Assembly: GCA_022843385.1 (NCBI GenBank)
Contig: JALHNT010000015.1
Span: 87,213 to 151,212 of the forward strand
Direction: 5' to 3'
From: Anaerolineae bacterium
GTDB lineage: Bacteria; Chloroflexota; Anaerolineae; Aggregatilineales; Phototrophicaceae
DNA: 64,000 nt
Translations under genes and position numbers: made by a program
The notes under the pieces: model-generated
Databases searched by the model: none
Told to the model about the DNA's origin: nothing
The model's input: only the letters and a program-made list of their open reading frames with translations
Part shown: in pieces, positions 36,065 through 43,747 of the stretch
Position numbering within the stretch: position 1 is the first letter of the stretch
Layout: each line of letters begins with the position of its first letter

Positions 36065-36652
36065 ATGGCTAATGTTCAAAATGACGGGCTCAGTTTTGAA
36101 GATGCAGGCGCGGTACGTGCCATTGTTTCCGAATATACAGATGCAAATAGTAATGTTTGGCGCATCACGGCAGTAGGTCAGGCAGCAGTTGTATCTTATC
36201 TACAGGAGCGTAAGGGACTGCTGATCGTAGCTGAACCTGCCGACGAACCCAGGAGCTTACCAGGACCGGAACCTCGTGAGTACCGTGGTAAAGGGGAACC
36301 TGGGCGGGAAGTAGCGCTGCTTGCTGAACTCGAAGTGACAATTGAGCTGATTGAACTCCACACTGCCCCACCATACCGCATCGCATTTCTGATTGACCCG
36401 CCATTGGGTCCCAATGCGTGGCAAACTTACTACATCAATATCGAAAACGATACCCAAACAACAGCCGATTTTAGCGCTGATTATTCGGTGAATGTGCGCC
36501 TTTACAAAAAGCGCCATAGATCCCCTTGTGCGAATGTTACTGCGGTAAGCGGTTCACTGAGTTGTTCCGGTACCGGATACTACATTCGTGTTACCAACCA
36601 AACCGGTAATCCGAATGACTTCACGTTAAGTGGTGATATCAACGTAGGCTGA
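36065..36652 (+). CDS. Hypothetical protein within the target cluster
   Basis: 195 residues; AAAGGG precedes the ATG. The first 60 residues are mixed (DAGAVRAIVSEYTDANSNVW, VSYLQERKGLL), followed by a Pro-rich linker. A C-terminal beta-rich part (TYYINIENDTQTTADFSADY, GTGYYIRVTNQTGNPNDFTL) resembles a Calx-beta or bacterial pre-peptidase-like sandwich. No signal peptide. Function unknown. AT-richer than its neighbours. Its place between two EAD genes suggests membership of the same conflict locus. Confidence 0.6.
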   Translation: MANVQNDGLSFEDAGAVRAIVSEYTDANSNVWRITAVGQAAVVSYLQERKGLLIVAEPADEPRSLPGPEPREYRGKGEPGREVALLAELEVTIELIELHTAPPYRIAFLIDPPLGPNAWQTYYINIENDTQTTADFSADYSVNVRLYKKRHRSPCANVTAVSGSLSCSGTGYYIRVTNQTGNPNDFTLSGDINVG

Positions 36653-36761
36653 TGTTTTTGGGACTGAGCTCTGCTCCCGCAGATTGTCTTTGACTATCGG
36701 CCACAATTGATAATGTTACTACCAGCTCCGGCAGGGAAGTGCTGTTCTGAAGTGAATCCTT

Positions 36762-36870
36762 GCTTGGGGATCAGCGCCTGAGCGACCTGCAGTACCGGGA
36801 TTTTGTCGCGCTGGGTTATGATAAAGGGCTGGACATACTGCTGACCGACATCGCCCGGCATCTGAAGTAG
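36762..36870 (+). pseudogene. Remnant of the EAD-TIR gene 3' end
   Basis: Reads LGDQRLSDLQYRDFVALGYD and onward to a stop at 36868-36870, nearly the same as the last 36 residues of the EAD-TIR protein encoded at 34101-34901. The rest of the TIR gene is missing. It directly precedes target D, as the intact copy precedes the gene at 34917. Confidence 0.8.
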
Positions 36871-37187
36871 GGTGTGAATTGGCATGGATCGAGAATTACG
36901 CCGCCGCGTCATTGCATTTCTGGAACGGCATGTTGGGCCGACCGCTGCTGAACGGGAAGCGGCATTATCCAATGCGCTGCATGGGTGTGGGGTTATCCCG
37001 CAGGTCGGCCATATGGATGAACCGGCATCCACATTTACCGGCCACCTGGTAGACACGCTGTGGAAGTATGGGCGCTGTGCGGCTGACGCTGAACCGTCAC
37101 TGGTGGTGCTGATCCGGTACATCGGTTCGCAAAAAGGCGTGGACGTGCAGACCATGGCCGATGCGCTGTGTGATGACCTGCTGCGCG
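36762..37187 (+). repeat. Tandem duplication, copy 2
   Basis: Diverged copy of 34793-35220 spanning the TIR remnant and the EAD of target D. The match includes the short intergenic gap in part and the MDRELRRRV start. Divergence at many third positions shows the event is not recent. Confidence 0.75.
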
Positions 37188-40100
37188 CTGACGAGCGGTT
37201 GCTGTCGCAGCCGGCCTTGGCCGCCCCGGTGCCAGCGTCAGGCTACATGATTGCCAGACGTTACAAACTGCTGACGCCACTGGGTGATGAAAGTGGTCAG
37301 GCGACGGTCTGGCGCGCCCAGGACACCCATGACCCGGAAGTGCCGCCGGTTGCCATCAAGTGCATGAAACCGCACCCCACCCGCGACTATGCTTCGCGTT
37401 TCACGGAAGAAGTCCGCAGCCTGCGTGAACTGGAAGAACACCCGCATATCATGCCAATTTACGATTATGGGATAGATCGTGGATTGCGCTGGCTGGTGAT
37501 GCCCGTCATGGGCGAGTCGCTGCGGGCGCTGCTGGATCGGACGGGGCGGCTGGCCCCCCAGGAAGCGATGCAGTACCTCGACCAGATAGCCGGCGCGCTT
37601 GACTTCGCTCACCGGTATGGAATCATTCACCGCGATCTGAAACCAGCCAACGTGCTGTTTACCCGTCAGACGGGGCATCTTCGTCTGGCGGACTTCGGCA
37701 TTGCTTACCGGATTCATCGTGATCATCCGGTGACCGGCACAGGTGAAACCGCTGCGACTGAAGAATATGCCGCGCCGGAACAACTGCGGTCAACCGGAGT
37801 CATCACGGCAAAAGTGGATATTTACGCGTTGGCGATTATCGCTTACGAACTGCTGGTGGGGGAGCGCCCCTTCAAAGGGAGCAAGGCCGAGATCGCAGCC
37901 CAACATCTGCGGGAGGATCTGCCACTACCGGAACATCCACAAGTAACGCCGTATGTGCTGGAGGCGCTGCGGTGTGGCGCGGCCAAAGACCCGGCACACC
38001 GGCCTGAGACAGCATCCGCGTTGGTCACGCTGCTGCGCGATGCGCTGGCGGGAAAAGCGCCCTCTGTGATCGACCATTATCTGAGTCAGATTCTACCCGC
38101 TCACCTGCAAGAGGTGATGCCCAAGGCGGTTTTCGCGGCTGTGCAGAAGGCGTTTGTGAACCCGTCCGGAGAAGTTAGCCAGGAACCGGTGATTGTGCCG
38201 CCGGAAACCGGCCTGGATCCGGATTTGTTCGATGATGAGTTTTTGCACCACACGGAACCGAGCGGGCCAGAACCCCTGAGTATTGAATTGAGCGGCGAAC
38301 TGTATGCCCCGCGCGAACGACGTGGAGACGCAGTGGTTGAATACACGCCAAACGTGCGGGAACGAATTCAATCGCTTCAGCGGGTTGTGCTGCTGGGTGA
38401 ACCCGGTGCGGGCAAAACATTCATGCTGGCGCGGCTGGCGCTGGACAGCGCCGAAGCCTACCGGCGTGATCCCAGCCATCCGCTGCTGGTGTTTGTGCCG
38501 CTGTCTCGTTACGATACTGCCGAGCCATTCCAGGCATTTGTCAGCCGGAGACTGGGGATGATTGGAGAACGCCTGCCCCAACTCAACGTGATCTGGCTGC
38601 TGGACGCGCTCAACGAGATGCCGCGCGAGAAACAGCAGTGGCCGCATCTGAAGACCTTCATTGATGACCTGGTTGCAGCCAACATCCCGTTTGTGCTGTC
38701 CTGCCGGGTGAAGAATTACGACACCGAACTGGCGCATGTGCCCGACCTGCACCGGATTGATCTGCAGGATCTGAACCCACGCCAGATTCTGGATATCCTC
38801 ACCCATCACCTGACACCCACCTATGCTGAACATCTGTGGCGGACAGTCATGACTGGCGAAGGGTTGCTGGAAGCGTGGGCGGCCTGGGAGGGTGGTGTGC
38901 GGGCTTTCTGGGAACGACCGGAAAGCACCTGGGATGACGACGATCAGAAACGACGGCATTTACGGACGCGCGCGCAAATTCACCGCGACCCACGTAAGCT
39001 GCTGCTGCTGGGACGTAACCCGTTCACGCTGGTGCGGCTGCTGGTGCCGCGCATGCGTGAGGCGGTCAGAGACTGCCAGAATGACACCAACCGGTTGAAT
39101 CGGCTGCTGGAAAAATTGCTTCCCAACAATCGGGCGCAGCTATTCGGGCAGGTGATTGAGGATATGCTGCGGGCAGAGGCGCGGCGGCAGGCCTGGACGG
39201 ATGAGACGACCAGGCAGATCATCGCAGCGCTGGAGTTTGCTGCCCCTGTCTTGCAGGCCAGCGAGCAGCGCACCGAAATGCTGTTCGATGACCTGCTGAA
39301 GGCTAAGGATGCGCCTGAGGGCCTGATCGACCACCTGAAAATGGGGCGCGACGCGGGTTTGATCACCCTCACCGAAAGCGCTGTGCGCTTCAACCACCAG
39401 TTGTATCAGGAGTATTTCGCCACCCAACGGCTGCGCGATCTGCTGGACGATTACACCCGCCGCCATCCCGACTGGCAGACGGGTGCGGCGCTGCCCCCGC
39501 GTGATGAACGGCTGGCGGAACTGTTCCCGCAGTGGTGGAACGCGGGCGGCTGGGTCGTGACTGTGGCTTTGCTGGGCGAACTGGAAGGGCGAACGGGCAT
39601 TCATCGCGTCGTGCGCTGGCTGGCGAGTTATACGCCGGAGTTCGCCGTGAATATGGTGCGCGACAACAACGACGGCTTGACCCTCAATGATCTCAATGAA
39701 ACTGCCAGGCAAGCTCTGGTGGCTGGCGCTCAGGCGCAGATGATCGAAGCCGACCCCCGCGGGCGCGCCGCCGCGTACCGGGTGCTGGGACTGCTGGAGG
39801 GCGATGAACGCCGCGGGATAGGGACGGTTATCCGGAATGGCGTCAGTCTGCCCGACATCGAGTGGGTGACGATCCCGGCTGGCGAGTTCATCTACCAGGA
39901 TCAGAAGAAGCTCAGCCTGCCGGCATTTGCGATCAGCCGGTATCCGATCACCTACGCGCAGTTCCAGGCGTTCATCGATGACGATAAAACAGGCTTCCGG
40001 GATGTGCGCTGGTGGGAAGGATTAACGCTGCCGGAAGGTCACAACAGCGCGCCAGCCGACCAGGCCTTTAAGTATGGGAATTACCCAAGAGAGCGGGTGA

Positions 40101-40600
40101 GTTGGTACGATGCAGTGGCCTTTTGCCGCTGGCTGTCGTGGTGGCTGGGAGGTGGATACGAACTGGAAAAGATAGGAGAGTGGGTGGTGCGGCTGCCGAC
40201 GGAGCAGGAATGGGAGAAGGCGGCGCGGGGGAGCACAGGGTGGGAATATCCTTACGGTGACAAGTTCGATGCAGCGAAGGGCAACACGTGGGAAACGGGC
40301 ATTGGACAGACGAGCGCGGTAGGGATATTCCCGGAGGGCGACACGTCGCACTGGGAAAAGCCGATTTCTGACCTTTCAGGGAATGTGTGGGAATGGTGTC
40401 TGACGGACTATGAAAGCCCCAAGCTGAGAGCGGAGGATGAGAACTTGTGTTCTGGTGTCTCGCGTGTGCTGCGGGGTGGCTCGTGGTACGACCTTCAGGA
40501 CGATGCGCGCGCTGCCTCCCGCGTCAACGACCGTCCAAACGTTCGTGACGTCAGTGTCGGTTTTCGGGTGGTGTGCCGTCCCCCATCTCCTGGCCTCTGA
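36884..40600 (+). CDS. DGR target D: EAD-Ser/Thr kinase-NACHT-FGE protein
   Basis: 1238 residues. EAD at 1-105; Hanks-type kinase at about 120-380 with HRDLKPAN near 249, ADFG and an APE motif; a linker; NACHT NTPase with GEPGAGKT near 505, WLLDALNEMP near 573 and FNHQLYQEYFATQRLR near 837; FGE/C-type-lectin domain from about 995; VR4 at ~1194-1233. It thus joins an adaptor (EAD), an enzymatic output (kinase), a switch and a diversified sensor. The kinase glycine loop reads GDESGQATVW, weaker than in target B, but the catalytic residues remain. 28 kb from TR. Confidence 0.85.
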   Translation: MDRELRRRVIAFLERHVGPTAAEREAALSNALHGCGVIPQVGHMDEPASTFTGHLVDTLWKYGRCAADAEPSLVVLIRYIGSQKGVDVQTMADALCDDLLRADERLLSQPALAAPVPASGYMIARRYKLLTPLGDESGQATVWRAQDTHDPEVPPVAIKCMKPHPTRDYASRFTEEVRSLRELEEHPHIMPIYDYGIDRGLRWLVMPVMGESLRALLDRTGRLAPQEAMQYLDQIAGALDFAHRYGIIHRDLKPANVLFTRQTGHLRLADFGIAYRIHRDHPVTGTGETAATEEYAAPEQLRSTGVITAKVDIYALAIIAYELLVGERPFKGSKAEIAAQHLREDLPLPEHPQVTPYVLEALRCGAAKDPAHRPETASALVTLLRDALAGKAPSVIDHYLSQILPAHLQEVMPKAVFAAVQKAFVNPSGEVSQEPVIVPPETGLDPDLFDDEFLHHTEPSGPEPLSIELSGELYAPRERRGDAVVEYTPNVRERIQSLQRVVLLGEPGAGKTFMLARLALDSAEAYRRDPSHPLLVFVPLSRYDTAEPFQAFVSRRLGMIGERLPQLNVIWLLDALNEMPREKQQWPHLKTFIDDLVAANIPFVLSCRVKNYDTELAHVPDLHRIDLQDLNPRQILDILTHHLTPTYAEHLWRTVMTGEGLLEAWAAWEGGVRAFWERPESTWDDDDQKRRHLRTRAQIHRDPRKLLLLGRNPFTLVRLLVPRMREAVRDCQNDTNRLNRLLEKLLPNNRAQLFGQVIEDMLRAEARRQAWTDETTRQIIAALEFAAPVLQASEQRTEMLFDDLLKAKDAPEGLIDHLKMGRDAGLITLTESAVRFNHQLYQEYFATQRLRDLLDDYTRRHPDWQTGAALPPRDERLAELFPQWWNAGGWVVTVALLGELEGRTGIHRVVRWLASYTPEFAVNMVRDNNDGLTLNDLNETARQALVAGAQAQMIEADPRGRAAAYRVLGLLEGDERRGIGTVIRNGVSLPDIEWVTIPAGEFIYQDQKKLSLPAFAISRYPITYAQFQAFIDDDKTGFRDVRWWEGLTLPEGHNSAPADQAFKYGNYPRERVSWYDAVAFCRWLSWWLGGGYELEKIGEWVVRLPTEQEWEKAARGSTGWEYPYGDKFDAAKGNTWETGIGQTSAVGIFPEGDTSHWEKPISDLSGNVWEWCLTDYESPKLRAEDENLCSGVSRVLRGGSWYDLQDDARAASRVNDRPNVRDVSVGFRVVCRPPSPGL
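40462..40582 (+). repeat. DGR variable repeat VR4 (target D)
   Basis: 121 bp aligning without gaps to TR. By hand count there are 17 substitutions, all at TR adenines. It lies about 28 kb from TR, the most distant of the four targets. Confidence 0.93.
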
Positions 40601-40661
40601 TCACTGGGCGCGAGCGCAGCGAGCGTGTCTTTTGTATAATGTTTTTCTCCGCGAAGCGGAG
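40583..40661 (+). other. Post-VR landing pad with hairpin (VR4)
   Basis: TGATCACTGGGCGCGAGCG, then the hairpin CTCCGC-GAA-GCGGAG at 40647-40661, 64 bp after VR4. Same arrangement as at VR3. Confidence 0.7.
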
Positions 40662-40936
40662 TCGATTTATTTCAGGTGTCGTAGTTGTCAGCCAGGACTC
40701 CGCGTCCCCTAGCGATGATCCGGTCAATGAGCCATAAAATATTCGTGTCGCCGATTTCTTTCTTCATCTCTACCTGCCATTATCTGGTTGATCTACTGGA
40801 CTGTGTATCCGCTCGAGCCCCAGCCCTCACCCTCCGGCGCAGCCTCACATACTGACCGATTTCCGCCAAACTCGAACCAAACTCTAACCGGAACAAACGA
40901 TCTGTTCTATAGGCAGAAGTTGCATACCCGTTCTAT
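40662..40936. other. Intergenic region before the imu cassette
   Basis: About 275 bases in which I see no gene. It holds several GAAC and GTTC tetramers (for example 40874, 40891, 40904, 40930) that could be parts of LexA-type sites. None has the GAAC-N4-GTTC form known from Gram-positive LexA. Confidence 0.4.
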
Positions 40937-40949
40937 ACTGACGGTCAGT
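40937..40949. promoter_or_regulatory. Palindrome upstream of imuA, candidate operator
   Basis: ACTGACGGTCAGT is a perfect 6+1+6 inverted repeat 27 bases before the imuA start and overlaps a TATACT that could be a -10. SOS or another repressor could bind here. The regulator is not identifiable from sequence alone. Confidence 0.4.
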
Positions 40950-40976
40950 GTTCGTTAGATTTTTGTCACATCAAGC

Positions 40977-41696
40977 ATGCACCACACCGACGCCGATGCC
41001 CGCCTGCAACTGCTGCTGACCGCCGTTCAATCCCGCTGGGGAACGGGTGCGGTTCAGCCTCTCGCGCGCCTGCAACCGGCGAAACCGGGTCTTCGCACCG
41101 GGTTTCCCGATCTCGATGCGCGGCTCACTCCTTCCGGCATCCCGGCGGGAGCGGTCACGCTGCTGCTGAGCGTCCCGACCAGCGGCATGATGACCCTGGT
41201 CTACCGGACGCTGGCGCTGGCACAGGGCGGGCAGGCCAGCGTGTTGTACATCGACCAGGAAGGCACCTTCGATGCGCCTTACGCCGCCAGCATGGGCATC
41301 CACCTGGAGCGCCTGTTCCTCATCCGCCCGGAGACGCCGCTGGAGGCACTCGATCTGGCGCGCGATCTGCTCCAGACCGAACCCATCGGCGCACTGGTGC
41401 TGGATGCTGGACACCGGCTGCCGTCCAGCGCAGCCTTACGCCGCCTGAACGGGGCGCTGACCCGGCGCGGACCGGCGCTGCTGGTGCTGAACTGGCTGCC
41501 GCCGGCGCGGAGTCTGGCGCATCTGTCACAGCTACCGGCTCGGCTGAAGCTGTTGGTAGAGCGCCTGGGCTGGTTACGGCAGGGGGAAGACATCATCGGT
41601 TGCCGGGTGCGCGTCCAGCGGCTCAACCCGGGTCAGGCGGAACCGCTGGCGACCTTCGACATCCGCTTCGATGGACGTGGGGAGCGCGAACCATGA
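40977..41696 (+). CDS. imuA: ImuA-like RecA-fold protein
   Basis: 239 residues, RecA-like: TGFPDLDARLTPSGIPAGAV corresponds to the start of the RecA core; ASVLYIDQEGTFDAPYAASM holds the second conserved acidic segment; PIGALVLDAG is the Walker B strand. The Walker A position reads SVPTSGMM, without a GKT, so ATP binding may be lost or altered. ImuA partners ImuB and DnaE2 in damage-induced mutagenesis. Its stop overlaps the imuB start (ATGA). Confidence 0.75.
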   Translation: MHHTDADARLQLLLTAVQSRWGTGAVQPLARLQPAKPGLRTGFPDLDARLTPSGIPAGAVTLLLSVPTSGMMTLVYRTLALAQGGQASVLYIDQEGTFDAPYAASMGIHLERLFLIRPETPLEALDLARDLLQTEPIGALVLDAGHRLPSSAALRRLNGALTRRGPALLVLNWLPPARSLAHLSQLPARLKLLVERLGWLRQGEDIIGCRVRVQRLNPGQAEPLATFDIRFDGRGEREP

Positions 41697-42868
41697 TCGC
41701 CTGTGTCCGTCTGTCGTGCTTCGCCGCCACGCTCGAGGCAGCCCAGCTCTCCCGTCCCCTGCTGATCGTGCGCACGGTGCATGGCCGCGCCCGAACGCTG
41801 GCAGTCAATCCCCAGGCCATCCGGCAAGGGGTCAGCCTGGGGATGCCTCTGAGCCGGGCGCAGGCGTTGTGTCCGGATGCGCTCATCCGACCGGCTGCGC
41901 CTGATCGCTGGCGACGCCAACTGGATGAACGGATGGGGCAGTTGAGCCATTACAGCCAGTATGTGGATGCCGCGCCGGATGTGGCGCAGACGGCTCTGAT
42001 CTATCTCGATCTGGGTAAGCTGCGTCCGGCTGAGGGGCTGGCGCTGGCGGCGGAGATGCGCGAGCGGATGATGGCCGCCGGGTTCGTGACCAGCGTCGGA
42101 CTGGCGAGCGGGAAGTTCACCGCCGGCCTGGCTGCCAGCAGCACAGCCACCGTTCATCTGGTGCCGCCTGGGGGAGAATCCGGTTTCCTCGCCCCGCTGC
42201 CGGTTGAGCATCTGCCGCTGGAACGGGAAACAGCGCGCCGCCTGGCGCTGTTGGGGTTGCAGGTCATCGGGCAACTGGCGACCTTACCCGGCGGTGCGCT
42301 GGCGGCTCAGTTCGGCGCGGAAGGAGCGCGGCTAGCACGGCTGGCTCAAGGGAAAGATAACCGGCGCGTCGCCCGCTATCTACCTGACCCACGCGAAGAG
42401 GAGTGGTGCGGCTTTGAGCCAGCGGTGGAGGATCGGCAGATCATCGAACGGGTTCTGACCACCATGACGAGCCGCCTCAGCCACCGCCTCAACCAGCAGG
42501 GATGGACTTGTGGCGAGCTGACGCTGACACTCCGGTTTGAGGATGGTGGCAGCGTGGAGAGCGTCCGCCGGCTGCGTGAGCCACTGAACAGCGCCCAGGC
42601 TCTCAGCCGCCTGGGGCAGATGCTGCTGGAACGGCTGACGCTCAATCGCCCCGTCAGCGCGGTGGCATGCTTGCTGGGTCGGCTGGCTCCGGTACAGCCG
42701 CGTCAGATGTCGCTGTTTGGCGATGAAGACGATGAAGAGCTGCGCCTGCGCCTGATCGATGCCACAGCGCGTTATGGCGATGACCGGTTGTACGGCGTGA
42801 CGCTGATCCCGCCGCTCTACCCGCTGCCGGAGCTGGCCTTTCGGCTGGAACGAGTGGCGGTCGCATGA
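41693..42868 (+). CDS. imuB: ImuB, Y-family polymerase-like hub of the mutasome
   Basis: 391 residues. The N-terminal Y-family palm is recognisable (SLGMPLSRAQALCPDALIRP, LIYLDLGKLRPAEG, SVGLASGKFTAGLAAS), followed by a helix-hairpin-helix-like GLQVIGQLATLPGGALAAQFG and a little-finger region. Catalytic acidic residues typical of active Y-polymerases are not all present, as usual for ImuB, which bridges DnaE2 and the sliding clamp. QMSLFGDEDDEE near the end looks like a clamp-binding motif (Q..LF). GGGGAG before the ATG at 41693; a longer open frame upstream is not needed. Confidence 0.82.
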   Translation: MIACVRLSCFAATLEAAQLSRPLLIVRTVHGRARTLAVNPQAIRQGVSLGMPLSRAQALCPDALIRPAAPDRWRRQLDERMGQLSHYSQYVDAAPDVAQTALIYLDLGKLRPAEGLALAAEMRERMMAAGFVTSVGLASGKFTAGLAASSTATVHLVPPGGESGFLAPLPVEHLPLERETARRLALLGLQVIGQLATLPGGALAAQFGAEGARLARLAQGKDNRRVARYLPDPREEEWCGFEPAVEDRQIIERVLTTMTSRLSHRLNQQGWTCGELTLTLRFEDGGSVESVRRLREPLNSAQALSRLGQMLLERLTLNRPVSAVACLLGRLAPVQPRQMSLFGDEDDEELRLRLIDATARYGDDRLYGVTLIPPLYPLPELAFRLERVAVA

Positions 42869-43116
42869 CGCGGCTGTGGGTGTCGGGCGTGGCGATCCAG
42901 GCGCGGACACGGGGAGACGAGCCGGTGGAACTGGTATGGAATGGGCAGCGGCATCCGGTGGAGGGCATCCTCAACCGCTGGCGGGTGGATGTGGGCTGGT
43001 GGCGACTGCGGATCTGGCGCGACTACTACAAGCTGGTGACGACCACCGGACTGCTGCTGGTGATCTATCACGATGGCATTGGCGGCGGCTGGTGGTTGCA
43101 ACGAGTGTATGACTAA
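42865..43116 (+). CDS. DUF6504-like small protein of the imu cassette
   Basis: 83 residues, starting with an ATGA overlap with imuB. A Trp-rich beta protein: PVELVWNGQRHPVEGILNRW, VGWWRLRIWRDYYKLVTTTG, ending GGWWLQRVYD. This matches the DUF6504 proteins commonly encoded between imuB and dnaE2. Role unknown, presumably a mutasome accessory. Confidence 0.75.
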   Translation: MTRLWVSGVAIQARTRGDEPVELVWNGQRHPVEGILNRWRVDVGWWRLRIWRDYYKLVTTTGLLLVIYHDGIGGGWWLQRVYD

Positions 43117-43153
43117 ACCCATTGAACATCGCCTGATGCAGGGGAACCTGCTC

Positions 43154-43486
43154 TTACTCAAGGACGAGCAAATCGAGGGATGGGTCGTGTCCGAAGGCGG
43201 CGATGTCCTCATGGTGAGCCTGCAGGAGTCTGGCAAGTTCAGCGGTGGTGCAGTTGCCGATCCGGATCCAGATCACTTTGGGTGGTGAGCCTTTGAGAGA
43301 CAACAGGTCATTGAAGTCAGAGTCTTTGCTGACCAGGATGTAGCCACCTTGCCGGGCAGCTTCCCAAACATCAGCGTCCGACGCGCTCTCCAGGCCCAGC
43401 GAAGCGACATGGCGCGACTCCGGGTAAAGGCTGCTGAGTTGGGTGACCAGCCGGGGTGAAAGATTGTTGTCCAGCAGCAGCTTCAT
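43154..43486 (-). CDS. DUF5615 PIN-like toxin candidate (second pair)
   Basis: 110 residues: MKLLLDNNLSPRLVTQLSSL, ADVWEAARQGGYILVSKDSDF, VIWIRIGNC. This is the canonical DUF5615 PIN-like pattern with acidic residues at D6 and in KDSDF. It overlaps the DUF433 gene upstream by four bases (ATGA). Lies on the strand opposite to imu genes, between DUF6504 and dnaE2. Confidence 0.82.
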   Translation of the reverse strand: MKLLLDNNLSPRLVTQLSSLYPESRHVASLGLESASDADVWEAARQGGYILVSKDSDFNDLLSLKGSPPKVIWIRIGNCTTAELARLLQAHHEDIAAFGHDPSLDLLVLE

Positions 43487-43707
43487 GGTCTGAGGAGGAG
43501 GGTATGCCGTTCGCGATCAGCCACATAGCTCAGGCAGGCCAGGATATCCTCGCGCGTCAGGCTGGGGAAGTCGCTCAGGATGTCGTCGATGCTCATGCCC
43601 GCCGCCAGGTAGGATAACACATCGTAAACGGTGATCCGCAGTCCGCGAATGCAGGGCTTTCCCGATCGTTTGCCGGGTTCGAGGGTGATGATGTGGGTGT
43701 AGTCCAT
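43483..43707 (-). CDS. DUF433 antitoxin (second pair)
   Basis: 74 residues: ITLEPGKRSGKPCIRGLRIT, VYDVLSYLAAGMSIDDILSD, FPSLTREDILACLSYVADRE. This is textbook DUF433, an HTH antitoxin paired with DUF5615 toxins. GGGGAAC lies before the ATG. It is the first gene of the pair and is divergent from dnaE2, whose start lies 41 bases away, so the two promoters overlap and the antitoxin may influence dnaE2 expression. Confidence 0.85.
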   Translation of the reverse strand: MDYTHIITLEPGKRSGKPCIRGLRITVYDVLSYLAAGMSIDDILSDFPSLTREDILACLSYVADRERHTLLLRP

Positions 43708-43747
43708 GGGCTGTTCCCCTGACGATTGACGATTGGGATTGTATCAC

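Noticed and set aside
40891..40907. GAAC-N9-GTTC as a LexA box
   Set aside because: Spacing does not match the known GAAC-N4-GTTC form or direct-repeat forms; kept only as a general hint.
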